Assembly (NCBI GenBank): GCA_020444765.1
Contig: JAGRHW010000036.1
Span: forward strand, 1-15,537
Source of the DNA: Gammaproteobacteria bacterium
GTDB lineage: Bacteria > Pseudomonadota > Gammaproteobacteria > Granulosicoccales > Granulosicoccaceae
Length of the DNA: 15,537 nucleotides
Direction of reading: 5' to 3'
The position numbers and the translations under genes are program-made. Position 1 is the first letter of the stretch, and each line of letters starts with the position of its first letter. Positions 8,231 to 15,188 of this stretch are shown here, in pieces. The notes under the pieces are model-generated. The model had not been told where the DNA came from and did not search any database. It was given only the letters and a program-made list of their open reading frames with translations.

Positions 8231-9248
8231 TCTCTCCGGACTGCGCTGGTGCAAGGCGGCCGGTACAGCCCGGGAGATCGGCCTGATCCTCGGCCGGCAA
8301 GCCCGGGATGCGGTCAAACGCCACCTGCTTGGCAGCGAAATCTGGCATAAGGTTAACTCACCCGGACTGGCTGCCAGCGTGGCCCGCATGAGCGAAACGA
8401 CACAACGCCTGTACCCGGAGATCTGGGCCGAGCTAGAAGGCCTGGCCGAAGGACTGGATCTGCCGCTCGAGCAGGTGATGGCCTGGAACTGTCGCGGCGA
8501 TTTGCTCGAATCGACGGCCGATGGCTGCACCACCGTGCAATTGCCGGGCGCGCCCGCCGTCATCGCGCACAACGAGGACGGGCTGCCCTTTTTCAAGGGG
8601 TCCTGTTTTATCGCGGAGATCCAGCCGGACAATGGCTGCGGTTTTCTGTCGTTCTGTTATCCCGGCTCGATACCCGGGCATACCTTTGCCATGACCGATA
8701 ACGGCCAGGTCATGACCGTCAACAATCTGCGCCTGCCGGATATAGAGGCACGGATTCCGCGCATGGTGGTGTGCCGCGCGGCACTGACAGCGCGCTCACA
8801 ACAGGAGGCGATCGAGATCCTGAGCCAGCATTCGTCAAGCGGCGGCTTCCATGTCACGCTTGGGCAAAGCGGTCCGCAGCCGCTGATGAGCGTCGAATTC
8901 GGCGCTGGCCAGGTCTCGGTCAGGGAAATCAGCTTGCCCGCCGTGCATGCCAATCATGCCCTGCACTTGGCCCGGGCCCTGTCCGATCAGATTATTACCC
9001 GCTCGTCGGCCGACCGGCAGGCCCGCGGCGACTGGCTGCTGGATAACGGCATCCACGATCCGCTGACGATTCTGAATGACCGGGAGGGTCCGGGCCTGCC
9101 AATCCGGCGTGAAGCCCCCGATGATCCGGATCATGAGAATACCCTGGCCACAGCACTGTTCCGAATCGGCCAAAACAGTATAGACTGGCAGATCTATGAA
9201 GCAGTCAACGACAAACCCGTCTGGTCCGGAAAAAAATCAACGCGCTGA
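8220..9248 (+). CDS. C45-family autoproteolytic acyltransferase/amidohydrolase
   Basis: A 342-residue Ntn-hydrolase of peptidase family C45, related to penicillium isopenicillin N acyltransferase. The chain should cleave itself between Gly102 and Cys103 in ADGCTTVQL, exposing Cys103 as the N-terminal nucleophile of the mature beta subunit. Asn118 and Asp120 in AHNEDG stand where the family has its oxyanion and active-site residues. [14 protein letters not shown] and HANHAL-like stretches further along also fit the family. No signal peptide is seen, so a cytosolic enzyme is likely. ATG 8220 overlaps the glnQ end by 11 bases. Family members cleave or form amide bonds, but substrates are mostly unknown. 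Next to an amino-acid importer and an aminotransferase, it could release an amino acid from an imported N-acyl or amide conjugate; this is inference. Confidence 0.85.
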   Translation: MSNNLSGLRWCKAAGTAREIGLILGRQARDAVKRHLLGSEIWHKVNSPGLAASVARMSETTQRLYPEIWAELEGLAEGLDLPLEQVMAWNCRGDLLESTADGCTTVQLPGAPAVIAHNEDGLPFFKGSCFIAEIQPDNGCGFLSFCYPGSIPGHTFAMTDNGQVMTVNNLRLPDIEARIPRMVVCRAALTARSQQEAIEILSQHSSSGGFHVTLGQSGPQPLMSVEFGAGQVSVREISLPAVHANHALHLARALSDQIITRSSADRQARGDWLLDNGIHDPLTILNDREGPGLPIRREAPDDPDHENTLATALFRIGQNSIDWQIYEAVNDKPVWSGKKSTR

Positions 9249-10155
9249 CACTGAACAGCCGAAACCTGGTGTCCCGGTATCAATCGAACAGTTACGCACG
9301 CTGACAGTCGCGATCGCACGGGGTGAATCCTCCGTGGTTCTCGGCCCCAAGGCACGCAAGGCGCTCGGCCAGATACTCGATTTGCAGGGCGATCCGGCGC
9401 TGCTGTCGATCACCGCTCTGGCTGACAAACTGGCTGTCAACCCGTCGACCATCACGCGACTGGCTCGCAACCTTGGCTACAGTGGATTCGGCGCTTTTCA
9501 GGAAGTCCTGCTCAACGCCTCGATGACGACACCCGGGTCGTTTTATTCGCGTCAGGCGCAAATCGCGCTGGATGGCAAGGATACGCCGAGCCGCGCATTC
9601 TCGACACGTCTATGCCGTGAAAACCAGGCCAATATCGACCGTTTTATCGACAACTTTGACGCCGAACGTTTTGACGAGGCCGTCGATTTAATCGTCAATG
9701 CAAGGCGGGTGGCTATCCACGGCATCCGGCAATTTCACTCATTCGCGTCCTTTCTGGCTTACGGACTGAAGATGATTCGCGGGGATATTTCGCTGATCGA
9801 CGCTAACGCTCTTGGCATAGCGGAAGATATCGCCGCGCTTGCCGAAGGCGATGTATTGATCTCGGCGAGCTGCGCACCTTATTCCAGCATAGTTGCCAGA
9901 ACCGCCAGAGCCGCGGCCGGGAAAAATCTCAAAGTCATCGCGATTACTGATCTTGCCAGCTCCCCGCTTGTGGAATGCTCCAGAGTCGCTCTGTTCGTGC
10001 CTCATCAAAGCAGCTTTCTGTCGAATTCGATGACAACGTTTATTGTCGCTGCCGAGTGCCTGATCAACGGTTGCGCGGCGGCGATGCCCAGCGAAGCCAA
10101 GGCCGCACTGTCGGAACGCGACCGGACCATCAAGCTCCTGGCTATCGAGGAATGA
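9196..10155 (+). CDS. RpiR/MurR-family transcriptional regulator (HTH plus SIS domain)
   Basis: A 319-residue regulator with an N-terminal RpiR-type helix-turn-helix (about residues 68-105, LLSITALADKLAVNPSTITRLARNLG) and a C-terminal SIS domain (about 165-300). Within the SIS domain, DVLISASCAPYSS and VIAITDLASSPL mark the usual phosphosugar-binding loops. An unusually polar, Pro-rich stretch of about 25 residues precedes the first helix. The ATG at 9196 gives a 53-bp overlap with the C45 gene. A later start is possible, but no in-frame ATG lies close by and the ribosome site is weak. As last gene of the gln operon, it probably controls the operon and the divergent aminotransferase through the twin palindromes at 5766-5813. 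RpiR proteins commonly sense sugar phosphates, yet no sugar genes are nearby, so the ligand is open. Confidence 0.9.
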   Translation: MKQSTTNPSGPEKNQRADTEQPKPGVPVSIEQLRTLTVAIARGESSVVLGPKARKALGQILDLQGDPALLSITALADKLAVNPSTITRLARNLGYSGFGAFQEVLLNASMTTPGSFYSRQAQIALDGKDTPSRAFSTRLCRENQANIDRFIDNFDAERFDEAVDLIVNARRVAIHGIRQFHSFASFLAYGLKMIRGDISLIDANALGIAEDIAALAEGDVLISASCAPYSSIVARTARAAAGKNLKVIAITDLASSPLVECSRVALFVPHQSSFLSNSMTTFIVAAECLINGCAAAMPSEAKAALSERDRTIKLLAIEE

Positions 10156-10161
10156 CAACAA

Positions 10162-10179
10162 GCCTGACTCGAGTCAGGC
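10162..10179. terminator. palindromic hairpin between convergent rpiR and the lipoprotein gene
   Basis: GCCTGACTCGAGTCAGGC is perfectly self-complementary and would fold into a 7-bp stem with a 4-base loop. It lies seven bases after the rpiR stop, between convergent genes. No T-run follows, so it may be a weak or factor-assisted terminator. Its GCCTGAC/GTCAGGC stem also occurs in the hairpin after galE. Confidence 0.5.
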
Positions 10180-10208
10180 CTGCTGCCACTGGTACTGGAG
10201 ATTTAACG

Positions 10209-13166
10209 CTAAGGATGTGAGTCCGGATCGTTGGCATCGTAACCGCCGGTCGTATACGGTGCATTGTAGCAATCAAGTATCAGCTTGCCGTCGTGACCGT
10301 TAAAGTCGTTGTGTCCGAGATCATCATAATAGCTACTGCTGATGCCACCGAAACCGGCGATGCCACCCTCATCGGTATTGGCTGGAATCCGGCCCGTACC
10401 CGCAACCGTCAGGTCGCCCAAGCTCGAGCCGCCACCTCCACCGGCCCCGTATGCATTCCCGGCCTGTCCACCGGAATAACCGCCGCCTCCGGCGCCGGAG
10501 TGCACTTGATAATCGTCTCCGCATTGTGCCTCACCATCGGCGATCAGGCCTGATGTGCCGCCGCCAACGCCGCCACTGTCATTCTGGCCACCGCCCGGCA
10601 AGCCGGTTTCGCCGCCGCCGGGGCCACCGTTGCCTTCCGAATTATTACCCGAGCCACCGCCGCCACCGGCAACGACAAGACGCCTGTCTTCCAGTCTGAG
10701 TTCGGTGCTGCCACCACCGCCACCGCCGAAGTGACAGGTATTGCCACCTGTTGCACCACCGAATGCGATCCTATTGGTACTATAACCGGCTCTTCCGCCC
10801 TGACCGATATAAAGGTCATAGACAGTATTGGCGCTGGTAACCAGAATGGTACGCGCGTAACCGCCGGCACCACCGAGCGACGAGTTACCCCCTGACGACC
10901 AGTTCTGACCGCCACCACCACCCCAGGCACGTATAAGCAGGCCATTACAAGCGGCTGGAACGACATACCGGTATTGACCGAACTCCTCAAGCGTCAGCGT
11001 CTGAACCAGGGCTGCAGTATTGTCGATCAGCGGTTTGATGATGATCTCCTCACCATCCTCGAAACCGTCATTGTCGCTGTCCAGGTTTTGCGGATTGGTG
11101 TAATACACGTTCAGTTCATCACCATCACTGAGTCTGTCGCCGTCACTGTCCCAGGAAAGCGGGTTGGTATTACTCGTCTGAACCTCGTAGGCATCGCTCA
11201 GCGAATCTTTATCCGTGTCTGTTACAATGGGGCTGGTATCGTGGATCAGCACTTCATCGCCGTCAGCCAAACCATCCTTATCACTGTCGACCGCATTCGG
11301 ATCGCTTTTATATAATGACATCTCAATGTTGTCAGCCAGGCCGTCACCATCGCTATCGGAAGTGACGGGGTTGGTATAGTGAACATTGATTTCATCGTAA
11401 TCATCAAGTGTGTCACCATCCGTGTCTGTTTTATTCGGATCGGTTTTAAAAGTATTGATCTCGTCACTGTCGCTCAGGCTGTCACCGTCGGTATCCGTGT
11501 CATTAGGATCGGTGTTATACAGATTCAACTCATCCCCGTCGGACAGACTATCGCCATCTGTATCGACCAGCAGCGGATCGGTTGCGTGAACCTTCAGCTC
11601 CAACAGGTCATCGATACCGTCGTCATCAGTATCGGTCTGCCCGGGGTCTGTGCCCAGTGTGCTGATTTCAACCAGATCCATGATGCCGTCTTCATCCTGA
11701 TCCGTGACAAAATCCGGCCGGCCGCTGCAATACAACTCTAGCCGGCCGTCGCTCCCCGCCATCTGATCAGGGCCGTAGTTGTCATAATATTCCGGATGAA
11801 CACCACCGTAACCGGACTGCAAGGCCTCCTTGGAGTTACCCGGCAATCTGCCGGAGCCCGCCAGATTGGTCGCGCCGAAACTGGAGCCGCCACCGCCACC
11901 GCTGTTCGAGGTTTTACCGGCCTTGCCTCCCGAATAACCACCACCGCCGCCGCCACTATAACGCACGGTGTCACTATCGCAGTTACCGGTGCCATCGGGC
12001 GCCAGACCGCTGTTATCACCACCGGCGCCGCCGTTATTTTCGCCGCTCTCGGCGGAACCGCCATTCAGGCCGACCAGCCCGCCGCCCGCACCACCGTGCG
12101 TGGTACTGGATTTTCCTGCACCGCCACCGCCTCCGGCAACGACAAGCCTGTCATCTCCACGGCGAACTTCGGTACTGCCCCCGCCGGAACCTCCATAGAT
12201 ACAACTGGCGCCGCCGCTGGCGCCACCGAATGAGGGTGCAGCCTCTTTGGGCGCTGAAGCGCCTCCCTGACCGACATAGGTGTTCAGCGTTTCGCCGGGC
12301 GTCACGTCAAGCGTGTCACCGGCGTAACCTCCGCCGCCGCCGACATTCTGGTATTTCACACTGCCGCCGGTATAACCACCACCAGCGCCCCAGGCCTTGA
12401 CGAGCAGCTGGTAGCAACCGTCAGGCACAACATATTCGGTTGAACCGAAACGGTTTTGCGCAGCGATAAACAGCGGCCCCTTCAAGCCAAGGTGGTCCAC
12501 CGGATTCGTGTGATTATCGAGTTCGGCGCCATCAGCAACTCCGTCCCCATCGGTATCAGCGTCGGTGGCATCCGTGTGGTAGGTATGAATTTCCGCAAAA
12601 TCGTCAATACCGTCCCCGTCAGAATCGTCAAGCAGGGGATCGGTCTGGTAACCGGCTTCGTCGGCGTCACTTAAACCATCGTTGTCGTCATCGCTGTCCT
12701 CTGCGTCGAAGCAACCGTCCTGGTCATTATCCTTGCCACTGGCCAGGCCTGCTGGACACAGGTCGTCTGCATCACTCCAGCCATCGGCATCGGTATCCGC
12801 CTTGTTTGGATCCGTGGCGTGGATGGAGACTTCCGCACCATCGTTTAAGCCGTCCCCGTCGGTGTCATTGTTTGTCGGGTCTGTGTTGTGCTCGAACACT
12901 TCGCTGAAGTCCGACAGGCCATCGCCATCGGTGTCGGCTTTCAGCGGGTCGGTTGAATAAGCGGCCTCATCCTCGTCTTTGATACCATCATTATCGGAGT
13001 CGCAATTCTCGCCTGTACACTGCTGCCCCCCTTCCGGTAATTCTGTTTCCGGCAGTTCCTGTCCAGGCTGTTGCGTTGCTGCCGCCTCTTTTGCCGGTTC
13101 ACCCGAACCGCCACCGGAACAAGCGGAAAGAACAACAAGTATTGCCGAGACGAGTATTTTTTTCAT
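10209..13166 (-). CDS. lipoprotein with two TSP3-repeat blocks and two ALK-like glycine-rich domains
   Basis: A 985-residue surface-type lipoprotein. The signal ends in VVLSAC with Cys16 as lipid anchor; Ser at +2 suggests sorting to the outer membrane. After a Pro/Glu-rich linker come about seven TSP3-type acidic repeats (55-226), a glycine-rich domain (229-481), ten 23-residue TSP3 repeats (488-717), a second glycine-rich domain (721-968) and a short tail. The repeats have the DxDxDG pattern that binds calcium. Each glycine-rich domain opens with VVPxxC, then AWGxGGG, YxGQGG, a Gly run, RLVVAGGGGG and GGGYSGG, and ends in a strand with Cys. Four cysteines fall at matching places in both copies (251, 322, 396, 480 and 740, 811, 882, 966). 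ATG 13164-13166 is chosen because AGGA precedes it and it begins the signal peptide; the frame extends 59 codons further without a signal. Function is unknown; adhesion or ligand binding is inferred. Confidence 0.88.
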   Translation of the reverse strand: MKKILVSAILVVLSACSGGGSGEPAKEAAATQQPGQELPETELPEGGQQCTGENCDSDNDGIKDEDEAAYSTDPLKADTDGDGLSDFSEVFEHNTDPTNNDTDGDGLNDGAEVSIHATDPNKADTDADGWSDADDLCPAGLASGKDNDQDGCFDAEDSDDDNDGLSDADEAGYQTDPLLDDSDGDGIDDFAEIHTYHTDATDADTDGDGVADGAELDNHTNPVDHLGLKGPLFIAAQNRFGSTEYVVPDGCYQLLVKAWGAGGGYTGGSVKYQNVGGGGGYAGDTLDVTPGETLNTYVGQGGASAPKEAAPSFGGASGGASCIYGGSGGGSTEVRRGDDRLVVAGGGGGAGKSSTTHGGAGGGLVGLNGGSAESGENNGGAGGDNSGLAPDGTGNCDSDTVRYSGGGGGGYSGGKAGKTSNSGGGGGSSFGATNLAGSGRLPGNSKEALQSGYGGVHPEYYDNYGPDQMAGSDGRLELYCSGRPDFVTDQDEDGIMDLVEISTLGTDPGQTDTDDDGIDDLLELKVHATDPLLVDTDGDSLSDGDELNLYNTDPNDTDTDGDSLSDSDEINTFKTDPNKTDTDGDTLDDYDEINVHYTNPVTSDSDGDGLADNIEMSLYKSDPNAVDSDKDGLADGDEVLIHDTSPIVTDTDKDSLSDAYEVQTSNTNPLSWDSDGDRLSDGDELNVYYTNPQNLDSDNDGFEDGEEIIIKPLIDNTAALVQTLTLEEFGQYRYVVPAACNGLLIRAWGGGGGQNWSSGGNSSLGGAGGYARTILVTSANTVYDLYIGQGGRAGYSTNRIAFGGATGGNTCHFGGGGGGSTELRLEDRRLVVAGGGGGSGNNSEGNGGPGGGETGLPGGGQNDSGGVGGGTSGLIADGEAQCGDDYQVHSGAGGGGYSGGQAGNAYGAGGGGGSSLGDLTVAGTGRIPANTDEGGIAGFGGISSSYYDDLGHNDFNGHDGKLILDCYNAPYTTGGYDANDPDSHP
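10263..11006 (-). repeat. glycine-rich domain copy 2 (codes residues ~721-968)
   Basis: Second copy of the glycine-rich domain of the lipoprotein, aligned with copy 1 at 11724-12482. Shared landmarks in the same order are VVPxxC, AWGxGGG, GGAGGYA/GGGGGYAG, YIGQGG/YVGQGG, FGGAxGG, GGGSTEx, RLVVAGGGGG, GGGYSGGxAG, GGGGGSS and a closing strand ending in Cys. The copies differ in many residues, so the duplication is old. Confidence 0.85.
11016..11705 (-). repeat. ten 69-bp (23-residue) TSP3-type coding repeats
   Basis: Residues 488-717 of the lipoprotein split into ten units of exactly 23 residues, 690 bp in all. The typical unit is xDTDGDxLSDGDEhNhYxTDPxx, where h is hydrophobic. Asp at alternate positions, with Gly sixth and a Glu further on, forms a calcium-binding loop. 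Units differ in sequence, so this is a diverged protein repeat and not a recent DNA expansion. Confidence 0.9.
11724..12482 (-). repeat. glycine-rich domain copy 1 (codes residues ~229-481)
   Basis: First copy of the glycine-rich domain. It starts with an aromatic/hydrophobic strand leading to VVPDGCYQLLVKAWGAGGG and ends with GRLELYCSG. The Cys residues at 251, 322, 396 and 480 match those in copy 2. The DNA is dominated by GGN codons and appears on the plus strand as long runs of CC-rich triplets. Confidence 0.85.
12489..13001 (-). repeat. TSP3-type coding repeats, first block
   Basis: Codes residues 56-226, with about seven acidic units close to the 23-residue period. One irregular, longer unit carries the classical TSP3 cysteines (DLCPAG at 137 and DGCFDAED at 152). 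The block is less regular than the second one. Confidence 0.85.
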
Positions 13167-13448
13167 TATCAATCCTAATGGCTTTGAACGGGGGTTAAAG
13201 CAGGTGGTCGCTTGAAGCCTGTCGGTGAATTCATCGCTGAGGAGAAAACCCGGACAGAATCTTGACACGCGCCATAAAACCAGAAGAAGTGAGGCAAATG
13301 ATATGCCATTAAATTGGCGACTTTCAGACTGAGCTGCAGCCATACCCAGGCGCTACTTGCCGCTTGTTTACGCTTTGCCACAAATTGCCGCTTTTGATCT
13401 GTTGATCGCTTGGTTAAGATGAAATGTTCCCGAATCCGGACAATCATC

Positions 13449-13979
13449 GTGAAAAAAATTATCCTGCCAGTTTCAATGCTGTTTCTCTCCATGCCTGCAC
13501 TGTCCCAGGTTTCGATAACAGGCAATGGTGATGGCGGTTACTTCTACGGGGGAGGCATAGGCGCGAGTTTCGGCAACGACACCAGTTATTTCGAGGTGTC
13601 GCCGATGATCGGCAAGCGCCTTTCAAACCAGTTATCGGTGGGGGTCGGGCTGTCTTACCGCTACACCAAAGACAAACGCATCGAACCGGAAACCAGCAGC
13701 AACGATTACGGCATGAATCTTTTCACACGTTATAAAATCACACCGACGTTGTTTCTGGAAGGCGCTTACGAGTACATCAACTACGAACAACATTTCACGG
13801 ATGGTTCAAGCGAACGCAAGGGGTTTTCCAGTGTTCTGGCGGGCGGCGGTATTCAGCAGCCGCTGGGCGGTAACACCTCGTTTTACGCGGCGGCGTTATA
13901 TAATTTTTCCTGGGATCAGGAAGACAGTCCCTACGATGATCCGTGGAACCTGCGCTTTGGTGTCAATGTAGGCTTTTAA
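13449..13979 (+). CDS. small outer-membrane beta-barrel protein
   Basis: A 176-residue exported protein. Read from GTG 13449 it begins MKKIILPVSMLFLSMPALSQ, a textbook signal peptide with cleavage near residue 19. The frame is also open upstream, to ATG 13419 and TTG 13410. Those starts would add an arginine-rich stretch before the signal, so GTG is preferred although its ribosome site is weak. The mature part alternates polar and aromatic residues in strands, for example YFEVSPMIGKRLSNQLSVGVG, FLEGAYEYINYEQ and SFYAAALYNFSW. It ends in LRFGVNVGF, with the terminal Phe used as an outer-membrane assembly signal. Six to eight strands would suit this length. It diverges from the TSP3/glycine-rich lipoprotein and may be its partner, but this is inference. 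No specific family was recognised. Confidence 0.82.
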   Translation: MKKIILPVSMLFLSMPALSQVSITGNGDGGYFYGGGIGASFGNDTSYFEVSPMIGKRLSNQLSVGVGLSYRYTKDKRIEPETSSNDYGMNLFTRYKITPTLFLEGAYEYINYEQHFTDGSSERKGFSSVLAGGGIQQPLGGNTSFYAAALYNFSWDQEDSPYDDPWNLRFGVNVGF

Positions 13980-13981
13980 GC

Positions 13982-14566
13982 TCAGAACCCGTCGTCGACC
14001 GAGCGGCTGATCGCCTCTTTCACGGCCTTTTCCAGGCGCAGGATAAACTGCTTGTCACGCCCGGTGACGCTTTTGATCAGCTCGCCCTGGGCATTACTGA
14101 AGGTGAGTGTATAACTGGCCTTCATCTGCTTGCAGACAAGGCTCGAAACCAGAAACGCCAGCAAACCGAAGGACAGATAAACCACCGCGCCCAGGCCGAA
14201 TTTGAGCTGACCGATAAAGATATAGATCAGCAGCGTCAGTAAGGCGATGATGGTGAACACGATGGCAAGCTGGCACTCCTTGCGCGACGGTTTTTTTTCG
14301 GATCGTTTGATCGCAGCCAGATATTTAAGCACGTAGGTATATTTGCCGAATTCGATATGCGTGGCACTGACTTTTATGCCGTCTTCATCGAAAAAATACG
14401 CGTCTCCGGCTGACCCCGGTCCTGACGCATTCAGCCTTACCACTCTCGGCGGCCGACCGGTCGATCGCTCCCGTGTTGCAGGTAGTGATTCGGCCGAAGA
14501 GGATTGCATACGCTGACGAATATTTTCGCCTAACTGTTTAAGTCGGGACCGCGCGAAATTCGCCAT
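13982..14566 (-). CDS. DUF6232-like membrane protein with two transmembrane helices
   Basis: A 194-residue protein of unknown function. A charged N-terminal region with coiled-coil tendency (residues 1-45) leads to YFFDEDGIKVSATHIEFGKYTYVLKYLAAI (57-86), a beta-rich segment. Two hydrophobic helices follow (about 99-119 and 124-146), then a second beta-rich part, YTLTFSNAQGELIKSVTGRD, and a C-terminal amphipathic helix. This split order, with two helices inserted between beta segments, is what I recall for the DUF6232 family, so the assignment is from pattern memory. It has no signal peptide or enzyme motif. The start codon ATG 14564-14566 follows the upstream methyltransferase stop by 17 bases, suggesting one operon. 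It converges with the beta-barrel gene, leaving only two bases between stops. Confidence 0.78.
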   Translation of the reverse strand: MANFARSRLKQLGENIRQRMQSSSAESLPATRERSTGRPPRVVRLNASGPGSAGDAYFFDEDGIKVSATHIEFGKYTYVLKYLAAIKRSEKKPSRKECQLAIVFTIIALLTLLIYIFIGQLKFGLGAVVYLSFGLLAFLVSSLVCKQMKASYTLTFSNAQGELIKSVTGRDKQFILRLEKAVKEAISRSVDDGF

Positions 14567-14583
14567 ACTGTCGCCCCGTACGC

Positions 14584-15153
14584 TTACTTGGTGCAGGAAT
14601 AGACAAACGCCGGCGGAAGATTATTCCAGACCATTCTGGATTTTGAAATCACCGAGAAATGTTCGGGCAGGAATTTACGGAAGCGCCTGCCGCCCGGACT
14701 CAGATTACCGCCCAGGTAGGTAAAGGACACGAACGTGCCGTTCGGGCTGAGCGATTCAGAAATCACCTTCAGCATACGGCTTTGTTCCGCCTCGTCAAAC
14801 AATGTCCAGGGCAGACCTGACACGATACAGTCGCAATACTCCTGACCGTGATTCTCCAGATATTTTTTGACGTTATAGGACCAGTCCTGATAAACGATGG
14901 CGTTGGGGCAACGCTGCTGGGTTTTTTTGACAAAAACCGGGTTGATCTCCATGGCGAAAAAAATCGTGTCACGGCCGATATTTTCAAGTATGCGTTCGGT
15001 AAAAACGCCGGTACCGGAACCGAACTCGACCACCGATTTGGCCATCGCCAGATTTGCAACCCTGGTAATCGTGGTGGCCAGCTCCGAGGATGACGGCGCA
15101 ATAGCCCCGGTGTTGCGCGGCGACAATATGAATTCCTTGGCGAACTTAAGCAT
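14584..15153 (-). CDS. class I SAM-dependent methyltransferase, phospholipid N-methyltransferase-like
   Basis: A 189-residue Rossmann-fold methyltransferase related to the bacterial PmtA-type phospholipid N-methyltransferases and to rRNA adenine dimethylases. FILSPRNTGAIAPSSSELA (8-26) is the characteristic N-terminal segment of the PmtA-like group. Motif I is VEFGSGTGVFT (42-52), the acidic residue for the SAM ribose is Glu69 in AMEINP, and SGLPW (112-116) replaces the NPPY-like catalytic motif. Length fits PmtA-like proteins. If it is an active lipid enzyme it would methylate phosphatidylethanolamine head groups at the membrane. The group also contains enzymes of unknown substrate, so the reaction is not certain. 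It lies 35 bases after the gamma-glutamyltransferase gene and 17 bases before the DUF6232-like gene, all on one strand. Confidence 0.82.
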   Translation of the reverse strand: MLKFAKEFILSPRNTGAIAPSSSELATTITRVANLAMAKSVVEFGSGTGVFTERILENIGRDTIFFAMEINPVFVKKTQQRCPNAIVYQDWSYNVKKYLENHGQEYCDCIVSGLPWTLFDEAEQSRMLKVISESLSPNGTFVSFTYLGGNLSPGGRRFRKFLPEHFSVISKSRMVWNNLPPAFVYSCTK

Positions 15154-15188
15154 CTGCCCGATCCGTCCTTAAACAATCAGTAAAAATA

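Noticed and set aside
11016..11705. Regular 69-bp periodicity resembling an array
   Set aside because: Not a CRISPR: the units are diverged, contiguous and in frame, and encode TSP3 repeats with no separate spacers.
11796..12233. 145-residue plus-strand frame rich in Thr/Ala
   Set aside because: Mirror of the Gly-rich coding sequence on the minus strand; the composition follows from GGN codons.
13262..13290. TTGACA as a -35 box for the beta-barrel gene
   Set aside because: No acceptable -10 hexamer lies 16-18 bases downstream, and it is about 180 bases from the gene.
13167..13343. Upstream extension of the lipoprotein by 59 codons
   Set aside because: The extension would bury the lipoprotein signal; ATG 13164-13166 has AGGA before it and starts the signal peptide directly.
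13357..13420. Direct TTGCCGCTT repeats 28 bp apart and a TTGATC...TAAGAT promoter-like pair before the beta-barrel gene
   Set aside because: The repeats are short and the promoter spacer is only 15 bp with four of six matches each; not strong enough to annotate.
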